Assembly (NCBI GenBank): GCA_946403735.1
Contig: CAMJAZ010000018.1
Coordinates: 1 to 11,286 of the forward strand
Source of the DNA: an uncultured Selenomonadales bacterium
GTDB lineage: Bacteria > Bacillota > Negativicutes > Selenomonadales > Selenomonadaceae
Direction of reading: 5' to 3'
Length of the DNA stretch: 11,286 nt
The notes beneath the pieces were generated by a model. The model was not told where the DNA came from, made no database searches, and saw nothing but the letters and a program-made list of their open reading frames with translations. Position 1 is the first letter of the stretch, and each line of letters starts with the position of its first letter. Positions 1 to 6,597 of this stretch are shown piece by piece. Both the position numbers and the translations under genes were made by a program.

Positions 1-1799
1 ATAGGTACAAGCTTTTAATGGATTGGACTGGCGACGCAATTTTATTCACGCGCCGTTATGAATTGCCAAAGAAAAAACAGGAATTTGGTTTCAAGTGGTT
101 TATACCTGTAATATCAAAATATGTACCGTTCCTGCGCAGTGTACTTTTCCTGTCACTTGTCCTGCAAATTTTGGGATTGGCATCACCATTTTTTGTACAA
201 AACATTATCGATAAAGTACTTGTACACCGCGCAGCTGATGCACTTGACATTTTTGTTTTAGGTATGTTGACGTGTACAATTTTCAACACGTGGATTTCTG
301 GCTTAAGGTCGTATCTTTTCACAAATATTTGTTCCAAGATGGACGTTGCGCTAAGTTCCCGCCTTTTTAAAAATATTACGGCGTTACCGATGAGCTATTT
401 TCAAAAGTGGCAAGTCGGCGACGTTGTATCGCGTTTAGGCGAATTGCAGACGTTACGTTCATTTATGACGGGGTCAAGCTTAACAATTTTGCTTGATATG
501 GTTTTCGCAGTCGTCTACTTCTGCGTTATGTTCCTGTACAGCAGAATTTTAAGTGTCGTTGTACTCGTAATGATTCCGCTGTTCGTCATCTTGAATTTAG
601 TTGTAGCTCCAATCTTCAAACGCTTGATTAACGAAAGATTTTTAATCGGCAGTGAAAATCGCTCCTTCCTAATTGAAACAATCACTGGTATTCATACGGT
701 TAAAGCAACAAGCGTTGAAAATAATTTCATTCGCCGCTACGAAGAAATGTTAGCTCGGCTGGTAAAATCTTCACTTGCCGTTATAAACGTTGCTAACGTG
801 GCAAATACAATCGGTACGTTCCTTTACAGTCTGTTCAATCTTTTCATCTTATGGCTTGGGTCGTACTACGTAATGGAAGGTGAAATTTCCGTCGGCGAAT
901 TGATAGCGTTCCAAATGATAGCGGGACAATTAATCGCGCCAGTTATGCGCTTAATCAATCAGTGGCAGTACTTCCAGCAAGTTCGCGTATCAATGGACAG
1001 GCTCGGCGATATTATGAATGAAGAAACTGAACCTGCTTTTAACCCTTCGCGCACAACTTTACCGTCACTGCGCGGCGATATTGCGCTTGAAAAGTTAGCG
1101 TTCAGCTACACTCCTGAAGGCGGCAAAGTTTTAGACAATATTAACATTAGGATTCCTGCGGGAATGAAAGTTGGCATTGTCGGACGTTCTGGCTCTGGTA
1201 AATCGACGTTGACTAAATTAATTCAGCGCTTATTCTTGCCTGAAAATGGCAGAATTTTAATTGACGGCGTTGACATTGCACAAGTTGAACCTGCATGGTT
1301 ACGGCGTCAAATTGGCGTTGTGTTGCAGGATAGCAAACTTTTCAGCGGTACGGTTGAAGAACATATTCGTATTGCCTGCCCCAACGCTACGCATGAAGAT
1401 GTTGTAAGGGCGGCTAAACTTGCTGGCGCTGATGACTTTATTAGCAGTTTTCAAAACGGTTATGAAACATTCGTCGGCGAACGCGGCAGTTTGTTAAGCG
1501 GCGGTCAACGTCAACGTGTAGCTATTGCACGCGCATTGATTACAGACCCGCGCATTTTGATTTTTGACGAAGCAACTTCCGCTCTTGATTACGAATCAGA
1601 AAATATTATTATGAGTAATATTGAGCCAATAGCTCGTGGTCGTACAATGTTGATGATTGCGCATAGACTTTCGACGGTTAGAAATTGTGATGCTATCGTC
1701 GTCATTGACAAGGGCAGAATCATTGAGGCTGGCTCGCATGATGACTTGATGAAACGTAACGGCGCTTACTCAAAACTTTATCAAGCCCAAATGGTTTAA
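1..1799 (+). CDS. HlyB/RaxB-type type I secretion ABC exporter (5' end outside window)
   Basis: This is an inner-membrane exporter that fuses a six-helix transmembrane domain to an ATPase. It would drive one-step secretion of a protein with a membrane-fusion protein and an outer-membrane channel. The first ATG is at 18, but the frame is open to base 1 (reading RYKLLMDWTGDAIL). W-x-G-x-A-I-L followed by RR and FGFKWFIP resembles the end of the C39-like domain and the linker of HlyB-family exporters, so ATG 18 is probably internal and about 110-130 residues are missing on the left. Counting from ATG 18, membrane segments span about 35-310. The ATPase shows Walker A GRSGSGKST (389-397), LSGGQRQR (493-500), Walker B ILIFDEATSALD (about 512-523) and the H-loop His549. 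Whether the missing domain is a true peptidase or a Cys-less C39-like domain cannot be seen. No membrane-fusion protein gene is in the window. The assignment to an exporter of this family is firm; the substrate is unknown. Confidence 0.93.
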   Translation, partial: RYKLLMDWTGDAILFTRRYELPKKKQEFGFKWFIPVISKYVPFLRSVLFLSLVLQILGLASPFFVQNIIDKVLVHRAADALDIFVLGMLTCTIFNTWISGLRSYLFTNICSKMDVALSSRLFKNITALPMSYFQKWQVGDVVSRLGELQTLRSFMTGSSLTILLDMVFAVVYFCVMFLYSRILSVVVLVMIPLFVILNLVVAPIFKRLINERFLIGSENRSFLIETITGIHTVKATSVENNFIRRYEEMLARLVKSSLAVINVANVANTIGTFLYSLFNLFILWLGSYYVMEGEISVGELIAFQMIAGQLIAPVMRLINQWQYFQQVRVSMDRLGDIMNEETEPAFNPSRTTLPSLRGDIALEKLAFSYTPEGGKVLDNINIRIPAGMKVGIVGRSGSGKSTLTKLIQRLFLPENGRILIDGVDIAQVEPAWLRRQIGVVLQDSKLFSGTVEEHIRIACPNATHEDVVRAAKLAGADDFISSFQNGYETFVGERGSLLSGGQRQRVAIARALITDPRILIFDEATSALDYESENIIMSNIEPIARGRTMLMIAHRLSTVRNCDAIVVIDKGRIIEAGSHDDLMKRNGAYSKLYQAQMV

Positions 1800-1801
1800 T
1801 T

Positions 1802-1850
1802 GAATTAAGAATTAAGAATTAAGAATGCAGAATTATGAATTGTGAATTAA
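1802..1850 (+). repeat. Heptanucleotide tandem array, unit GAATTAA, seven units
   Basis: Seven consecutive 7-base units start three bases after the exporter stop codon. They are GAATTAA three times, then GAATGCA, GAATTAT, GAATTGT and GAATTAA. The array fills the whole gap and continues into the next reading frame, so the ATG at 1835 (spanning units 5 and 6) is itself repeat-derived. No ribosome binding site is visible in the array. Confidence 0.9.
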
Positions 1851-3094
1851 ATTACAGCGTAAAGGCGCGAATCAATCCAGTATTTTTTACAGCCAAAACG
1901 GCAATTTGTTTAATGGCGAAGGCGGGAATATCTGACGCTGATAAAATCGTCCATTGCTTGAAACTTGAAGACAATCAACCACTTCAAAATATGGCTGATT
2001 CAGATACAATTTTGGGCAATGCCATTGTCGTTGAGGCAAAGTACCGCACAATGTGTAGCTTGATTGAAAAGTCGGGCTACAATATTTGCGTCGACTTGCC
2101 CTGCGGTTACACGCCGAAAGCTCTTCATCTTACAGAAAAAAATTTCCGCTTTATCGGACTGGACTTGCCCATTGTAGCGGAAGAATTTTCGCCGATTATT
2201 CAATCTCTCGCCGCCTATCCTAAGAATATATCCTTCAGCGGAGTTGACGCCACAAACTACGAATCACTTGCAACGGCATTGCGTGACGTAGATAAACCGC
2301 TTTGCATTACTACCGAAGGAATGATGATGTACTTTACCGAAAGTGAAGTTGATGCCGTCATTTCCAATATTCGTAAAATTTTAGACGTACACGGCGGCTG
2401 TTGGATAACGCCTGACCCCGAAGTTAAATTGCAGTTTATGTTGACATTCCGTTCAGTTTTCGGTGAAGATTCACTCGGCAAGCTGATTGCAACGGGAAAT
2501 GCGGCAATGAAACAGTCAAGCGTTGCAAATTTATTCAATTCATTTATTTTAGACTTAGAAAATATTTCCAGTTCCATTAAGACGGTGGAAAATCTTTTGA
2601 AGTTGCACGGCTTGAAGGCGGAACGGGTAAACTTTGCTGAAAATATGCCGTCACTTAGCATTTATCGGCAACTTAATCCCGCGCAGATTCAGCAATTCAA
2701 AGACGCAATGCGGCAATGCCATTGTTGGATTATAACGCTTGATGAAAAACGAAAAATTCAAGAAAATGTTACAGTGCCAAAAAAATCTTTCGTGATGAAC
2801 TGTACTTTGGACGACGGAATTTTAAAGATGACACTGCGCGGCAGAATTGATAGCATATCTGCGCCGCAAATTTTGGCGGCATTTGAAACGGCTAACGCTG
2901 ACGCAGTGAAAATCGATTGTTCGGCGCTTGAATATATTTCATCAGCTGGGATTCGTCTGTTGATTGACGTACATAAAAGTTGCGCTAACGGTTTAGTTTT
3001 GTTCAACGTCAATTCGTCCGTAGAAAAAATTTTGTCGCAGAATGGATTCACCGAAATGGAGGTGAACAAGTGGAAGTTAAGCAACAATCTTTAA
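1835..3094 (+). CDS. Leucine-carboxyl-methyltransferase-like (Ppm1-type) SAM methyltransferase fused to a STAS domain
   Basis: Two domains are visible. Residues about 10-290 match class I SAM-dependent O-methyltransferases of the LCM/Ppm1 family: a SAM-binding stretch VDLPCGYTPKAL (about 86-97), then FIGLDLP, then EGMMMYFTESEV. Residues about 318-412 are a STAS domain of the anti-sigma-factor-antagonist type, with IDCSALEYISSAGIRLLI. Ser369 or Ser370 sits where SpoIIAA-like proteins are phosphorylated. The methylated substrate is not known. The STAS part suggests that activity or partner binding is switched by phosphorylation, which is inference. The start is uncertain: ATG 1835 lies in a heptamer array without a ribosome binding site, and GTG 1859 or ATG 1913 are in-frame alternatives, though 1913 would cut into the family-like segment. 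The 3' end overlaps amrS by 25 bases, so the two are probably co-translated. It follows the exporter gene closely. Confidence 0.85.
   Translation: MNCELNYSVKARINPVFFTAKTAICLMAKAGISDADKIVHCLKLEDNQPLQNMADSDTILGNAIVVEAKYRTMCSLIEKSGYNICVDLPCGYTPKALHLTEKNFRFIGLDLPIVAEEFSPIIQSLAAYPKNISFSGVDATNYESLATALRDVDKPLCITTEGMMMYFTESEVDAVISNIRKILDVHGGCWITPDPEVKLQFMLTFRSVFGEDSLGKLIATGNAAMKQSSVANLFNSFILDLENISSSIKTVENLLKLHGLKAERVNFAENMPSLSIYRQLNPAQIQQFKDAMRQCHCWIITLDEKRKIQENVTVPKKSFVMNCTLDDGILKMTLRGRIDSISAPQILAAFETANADAVKIDCSALEYISSAGIRLLIDVHKSCANGLVLFNVNSSVEKILSQNGFTEMEVNKWKLSNNL
3058..3064 (+). promoter_or_regulatory. Ribosome binding site for amrS
   Basis: GGAGGTG lies five bases before GTG 3070, inside the end of the methyltransferase-STAS gene. 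It decides the GTG start and implies translational coupling of the two genes. Confidence 0.75.
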
Positions 3095-3981
3095 AAATTG
3101 TAGATGACGAAAAAAATTCAAATGCTACAAATTTACAAGCTACAAGCCACCCGCTACAAGCTAAAGTTTGTGAAATTTGCCCGCACCATTGCCGCCTTGC
3201 AGTTGGTGAAGTTGGCAAATGCGGTGCAAGATACAATGACGGTGAAAAAATTACCGCGCTGAATTACGGTCGGCTTACTTCGATTGCGCTTGACCCGATT
3301 GAGAAAAAGCCGCTGTACAGATTTTTTCCTGGCAGTACAATTTTGTCAGTAGGCAGTTTTGGTTGCAACTTGAACTGTCCATTTTGTCAGAATTACGAAA
3401 TTTCTATGGCGGACGCGAACTTTCCAACGCGGCAACTTTCGCCTGAAGAGTTGGTACAAGTTGCCGTTGAACTACGCGATAGAAAAAATATCGGCGTGGC
3501 GTTTACGTACAATGAACCGTTCATCAGCTACGAATATGTTCGCGATACGTCTAACATTTTGAAAGCGGTTGATTTGAAGTCTGTACTGGTGACGAATGGA
3601 ACTGTTGCAAGCGGCGCGTTGAAAAAAATTTTGCATTTAATCGACGCAATGAATATTGACTTGAAAGGTTTCAGCCAAAAAATTTATGACGTACTCGGCG
3701 GCGATTTTGAAACGGTGAAAAATACGATTCAAACGGCGGCTAAAAGTTGTCACGTCGAAGTAACTACGCTGATTGTTCCGCATATGAATGATTCGGAAGA
3801 TGAAATGGACGCGGAGGCTAAATGGCTGGCGTCCATTTCAAAAGATATTCCGTTGCACGTAAGCAGATTTTTTCCGCGCTACAAAGTTACAGACCGTCCG
3901 CCGACTGCCGTTAAGACTGTCTATCGTCTCGCCGAAGTTGCAAGGCGTCATTTAAATTTTGTTTACACTGGCAACTGTTAA
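3070..3981 (+). CDS. amrS: AmmeMemoRadiSam-family radical SAM enzyme (AmrS-like), short form
   Basis: This is a radical SAM protein of the PflA-related AmrS family. Members bind a [4Fe-4S] cluster and cleave S-adenosylmethionine; the physiological reaction of this family is not settled. The cluster motif is CNLNCPFC (Cys99, Cys103, Cys106). An N-terminal motif typical of the family, CEICPHHC followed by GEVGKCGAR, starts at Cys34. Central motifs include AFTYNEP, LVTNGT and MNIDLKGF. The GTG start is supported by a strong ribosome binding site. About 33 residues precede Cys34, and residues 18-31 of that leader are encoded by ACAAGCT-like heptamers, so part of the leader is probably repeat insertion. 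The protein is 303 residues and stops at FVYTGNC. Longer family members continue with a Cys-containing tail, so this is either a natural short form or a truncation. The usual partners AMMECR1 and Memo are not in the window. Confidence 0.88.
   Translation: MEVKQQSLKIVDDEKNSNATNLQATSHPLQAKVCEICPHHCRLAVGEVGKCGARYNDGEKITALNYGRLTSIALDPIEKKPLYRFFPGSTILSVGSFGCNLNCPFCQNYEISMADANFPTRQLSPEELVQVAVELRDRKNIGVAFTYNEPFISYEYVRDTSNILKAVDLKSVLVTNGTVASGALKKILHLIDAMNIDLKGFSQKIYDVLGGDFETVKNTIQTAAKSCHVEVTTLIVPHMNDSEDEMDAEAKWLASISKDIPLHVSRFFPRYKVTDRPPTAVKTVYRLAEVARRHLNFVYTGNC
3120..3162 (+). repeat. Translated ACAAGCT-like heptamer array within the amrS leader
   Basis: Consecutive units read AAATGCT, ACAAATTT (8 bases), ACAAGCT, ACAAGCC, ACCCGCT and ACAAGCT. 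They encode roughly ATNLQATSHPLQA in amrS, just before the conserved Cys34 motif. The same unit type recurs before the second glycosyltransferase gene (6562-6575). Confidence 0.75.
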
Positions 3982-3988
3982 GGAGGTG
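3981..3988 (+). promoter_or_regulatory. Ribosome binding site for the GIY-YIG gene
   Basis: AGGAGGTG starts on the last base of the amrS stop codon. It lies six bases before TTG 3995 but overlaps or touches ATG 3989, so TTG 3995 is the better start. The arrangement implies translation coupled to amrS. Confidence 0.75.
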
Positions 3989-3994
3989 ATGAAT

Positions 3995-5212
3995 TTGGAC
4001 AATATAGTTTGCATTTACAAGATTACAAATACAATCACTGGCGATTTTTACATTGGACAGACACACGATTTTGAATACCGTATGAAAGGTCATAAAAAAA
4101 AGCCTGCTCCTAAAATGCGTGAAGACGTTGAAAAGTACGGTTGGGACGCCTTCAAATTTGAAATTATTGAAGAATGTTCAGAAAATGTGCTAACAGAAAG
4201 AGAAAACTTCTATATTTCAACTTTAAAACCACCATATAATAGCGTATTTAAAGGTTTTGAAAGGTCTCAAGAAACTCGCAAAAAAATTAGCGAAACGCTT
4301 ATGGGACACGAAGTTAGTCAAGAAACTCGAATGAAACTTAGTAAGTCAAATTCTGGGAAAAATGTGTCACTCGATACACGTGAAAAGATAAGTAAAGCAA
4401 TGGTAGGAAAATCAAATGGCGTTACATCTTTTCTTGGTCAAAAGCATACATTAGAATCACGCATGAAAATGAGCAAGCCTGTTATTTGCGTTGAAACCCA
4501 TGAAGTATTTTGGAGTATAGACGTTGCCGCAGAACATTTTAATATTTCTTCAAGCAATATAGCTGCTGTATTAAATGGACGACAGTTGACAGCTGGTGGT
4601 TTTCACTGGCGTTATGTAGATGAACAATTTAATGAAAAAATTCGTACAAATGATAAGCGAAATAAATCTATCATTTGTAAGGAAGATGGCAAAATTTTTG
4701 ATAGTATTGAGCAAGCGGCAAATACTTTAAGTCTTAATCCTTGCGGAATATTACACGTATTAAAAGGACGCGCTAAAACTTGTGGTGATTTTCATTTTGA
4801 ATATGCCAATGATTTGCCCGATGATGAATCAAATAGCTGCAGTTTAAGGCTTAAGCTTTTAGGCACAAAACCCGTTCCTATACTTTGCGTTGAAACAGGA
4901 AAAATTTATCCAACTATAAAATTGGCGTCTAAAGAAATTAAAGTAGCCTCACAATCTATATCAGCGGTTTTAAATGGTCGTCGAATGACTGCGGGAGGTT
5001 TTCATTGGAAATACGTTGATGACTGCCTTAATGTTCCTGAAAAAAAACCAACTTCTACTGCTAAACCTGTTATTTGTGTCGAAACAGGACAAATTTTTCC
5101 CAGTATTAAAGCTACTGCCGATGCTTTCAAATTTACACCGCAATCTATATCAGCGGTATTGAACGGAAAAGGTATGACTGCAGGCGGCTATCATTTTGAA
5201 TATGTAGATTAA
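3995..5212 (+). CDS. GIY-YIG homing-type endonuclease with NUMOD3 and NUMOD1 modules
   Basis: This is a predicted site-specific DNA endonuclease of the free-standing homing type. Counting from TTG 3995 (405 residues), the catalytic domain covers about 4-87. The GIY equivalent is C6-I7-Y8 and YIG is Y19-I20-G21. The likely catalytic residues are Arg29 and Glu70 (in ERENFYI), and PYN follows. Four NUMOD3-like units of the S-x-E-T-R-x-K-I/L-S type follow at about 91-160. Four NUMOD1-like modules of the ICVETGxIFxSI...AVLNGRxxTAGGFHWxYVD type start near residues 161, 224, 293 and 357. The NUMOD parts are known DNA-binding modules of homing endonucleases. All catalytic residues are present, so it may be active. 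Codon use is more AT-rich than in the flanking genes, which suggests acquisition. No intron or intein structure surrounds it. A start at ATG 3989 or further upstream at TTG 3959 is less likely given the ribosome binding site. Confidence 0.9.
   Translation: MDNIVCIYKITNTITGDFYIGQTHDFEYRMKGHKKKPAPKMREDVEKYGWDAFKFEIIEECSENVLTERENFYISTLKPPYNSVFKGFERSQETRKKISETLMGHEVSQETRMKLSKSNSGKNVSLDTREKISKAMVGKSNGVTSFLGQKHTLESRMKMSKPVICVETHEVFWSIDVAAEHFNISSSNIAAVLNGRQLTAGGFHWRYVDEQFNEKIRTNDKRNKSIICKEDGKIFDSIEQAANTLSLNPCGILHVLKGRAKTCGDFHFEYANDLPDDESNSCSLRLKLLGTKPVPILCVETGKIYPTIKLASKEIKVASQSISAVLNGRRMTAGGFHWKYVDDCLNVPEKKPTSTAKPVICVETGQIFPSIKATADAFKFTPQSISAVLNGKGMTAGGYHFEYVD
4475..5209 (+). repeat. Four NUMOD1-coding repeats inside the endonuclease gene
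   Basis: The four modules have their conserved Cys at residues 165, 228, 298 and 361, giving spacings of 63, 70 and 63 residues. Repeats 3 and 4 share an identical 17-base stretch CAATCTATATCAGCGGT (4952-4968 and 5141-5157), exactly 189 bases apart. Repeats 1 and 4 share nearly identical opening stretches near 4478 and 5066. This points to fairly recent internal duplication. Confidence 0.85.
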
Positions 5213-5264
5213 GAAACTAACAAAATCGATAAACAGAATTTAGTGTGATTAGCACTAGATATAC

Positions 5265-5270
5265 AAGGAG
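5265..5270 (+). promoter_or_regulatory. Ribosome binding site for the first glycosyltransferase gene
   Basis: AAGGAG lies 12 bases before ATG 5283, a longer spacing than elsewhere in the window. The start is still favoured because MNILIAHPSYPAQF matches the usual beginning of this glycosyltransferase group. The 70-base gap before the gene holds no clear promoter or terminator that I can defend. Confidence 0.5.
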
Positions 5271-5282
5271 TGTTTTATATTA

Positions 5283-6536
5283 ATGAATATACTAATAGCC
5301 CACCCGTCCTACCCAGCTCAATTTTTACACCTTGCACCGTATTTGGCGAAAAACCCAGAAAACCACGTGCTTTTTATAAGCAAAGAAAACAGTATAGGTG
5401 CAAATCTTCCAGGAGTGCAACTTGCACTGTACGGAAAACCTACTGAGCAAGAATCCTCGTGGGTAAGCAGTTGTGGACCGTTGCGTCCTGCGGCAGAAGC
5501 TGTAGTCGAAGGTCAAGCGGTAGTTCGTGCATTGGAATGGCTTGCTAAAGAAAGAAATTTTAAGCCCGACGTTGTCATTGCGCATACTGGTTGGGGCTCT
5601 ACCCTTTACATGAAAGATTTATATCCTAACGTGCCGATTATGGGCTACTTTGAATGGTACTACCTTTCAGAAGACAGCGATTGTTACTGGTGGCCTGACG
5701 AAGTTGCACAAATGCCAAATAAAATTTCAATTCGTACTAGGAATGCTCATCATCTCTTAAATTTGCAAATGGTTTGTGAAGGTCCTGTACCTGGCGTTGG
5801 CATTGCACCTACTAAATGGCAACACAAACAAATTCCAGAAGTTTACAAGCCGAAAGTTAAAATTATTCATGAAGGCATTGATACAAAATTCTGTTCGCCA
5901 GACCCAAGCGGCAAACGTCCAGGCTTAATCCTTGACGATGTTAAATTGAATTTGCCAGAAGGTACGGAAATTATAACGTACGTGTCACGCGGCTTTGAAA
6001 TTTATCGTGGTTTCCCGTACTTCATGGACGCTATCCGCCTTGTACTGCAACGCCGCCCGAATGCTCATGTTGTCGTTGTCGGCAAAGACAGAATTTGTTA
6101 CGGCGCCCAGCTTAAAGATACTACCTACTTGAAGGAAGAGGAGAAGAAAGGCGGTTACGATACAAATCGCGTACACTTCGTAGGTTTGAGAAATCGCGGC
6201 GATTATCAAAAAATTTTGCGTTCCTCAAGCTGTCACGTTTATTTAACTCGTCCATTCGTTTTAAGTTGGTCATTCCTTGAGGCAATGAGTTTTGGCTGTC
6301 CAATCGTCGGTTCAAAGACGCCGCCTGTTGAAGAAGTTATGGAAGATGGCGTAAATGGTCTGTTGGCAGAATTTAGGTCGCCGTACCACATTGCGCGGAA
6401 AATTGAAGAGCATTTAGATAATCCTGAACGCGGCAGGTTACTTGGACAACGTGCGCGTGAAACTGTGCTTGAACGGTTTGAACTTTATAAATGTATGCGT
6501 GCGCAGGAAGATTTAATGTATAGTTTAGTTAGATAG
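5283..6536 (+). CDS. GT4-like family glycosyltransferase (GT-B fold)
   Basis: This is a cytoplasmic glycosyltransferase of 417 residues that would transfer a sugar from a nucleotide-sugar donor. The N-terminal half opens with MNILIAHPSYPAQFLHLAPYLA and contains PDVVIAHTGWGS, a pattern of a GT-B subgroup often annotated as GT4. The C-terminal Rossmann half carries YVSRGFEIYRGFPYFMDAI, VVVVGKD, then LTRPFVLSWSFLEAMSFGCPIVGS and VMEDGVNGLLAEF. Glu333 in LEAM corresponds to the second Glu of the EX7E motif. The first Glu position holds Phe325, which fits the PFVLSWS pattern of the subgroup rather than damage. Acceptor and sugar cannot be told from sequence. With the next gene and the nearby exporter it may glycosylate a secreted surface protein or a cell-surface polysaccharide. 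The stop codon TAG is the first triplet of a heptamer repeat. Confidence 0.85.
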   Translation: MNILIAHPSYPAQFLHLAPYLAKNPENHVLFISKENSIGANLPGVQLALYGKPTEQESSWVSSCGPLRPAAEAVVEGQAVVRALEWLAKERNFKPDVVIAHTGWGSTLYMKDLYPNVPIMGYFEWYYLSEDSDCYWWPDEVAQMPNKISIRTRNAHHLLNLQMVCEGPVPGVGIAPTKWQHKQIPEVYKPKVKIIHEGIDTKFCSPDPSGKRPGLILDDVKLNLPEGTEIITYVSRGFEIYRGFPYFMDAIRLVLQRRPNAHVVVVGKDRICYGAQLKDTTYLKEEEKKGGYDTNRVHFVGLRNRGDYQKILRSSSCHVYLTRPFVLSWSFLEAMSFGCPIVGSKTPPVEEVMEDGVNGLLAEFRSPYHIARKIEEHLDNPERGRLLGQRARETVLERFELYKCMRAQEDLMYSLVR

Positions 6537-6554
6537 AAAGTAGGAAGTAGGAAA
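6534..6554 (+). repeat. Heptamer array TAGAAAG / TAGGAAG / TAGGAAA
   Basis: Three 7-base units in tandem begin with the TAG stop codon of the upstream glycosyltransferase, so gene end and repeat share bases. The unit differs from the other arrays in the window, but the unit length is the same. Confidence 0.75.
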
Positions 6555-6561
6555 TTTTTTT

Positions 6562-6575
6562 ACAATCTACAAGCT
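6562..6575 (+). repeat. Two ACAAGCT-type heptamers
   Basis: ACAATCT and ACAAGCT are adjacent, seven bases after the TAGGAAG array and just before the ribosome binding site of the next gene. The unit matches that found in the amrS leader (3135-3141 and 3156-3162). Confidence 0.6.
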
Positions 6576-6581
6576 AATATG

Positions 6582-6587
6582 AAGGAG
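6582..6587 (+). promoter_or_regulatory. Ribosome binding site for the second glycosyltransferase gene
   Basis: AAGGAG lies ten bases before ATG 6598 and supports that start. Confidence 0.55.
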
Positions 6588-6597
6588 TAAAATTTTA

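Noticed and set aside
3981..5282. GIY-YIG gene as part of a self-splicing intron or intein interrupting amrS
   Set aside because: The gene has its own ribosome binding site and stop. No second half of amrS follows, and no intron-like or intein-like flanks are visible.
5213..5282. Possible promoter in the gap before the first glycosyltransferase gene
   Set aside because: AT-rich patches resemble -10 boxes, but I found no -35/-10 pair convincing enough to report.
5283..6536. Missing first Glu of EX7E as a sign of an inactive glycosyltransferase
   Set aside because: The surrounding PFVLSWSFLEAM pattern looks like a conserved subgroup variant, so the change is not evidence of decay.
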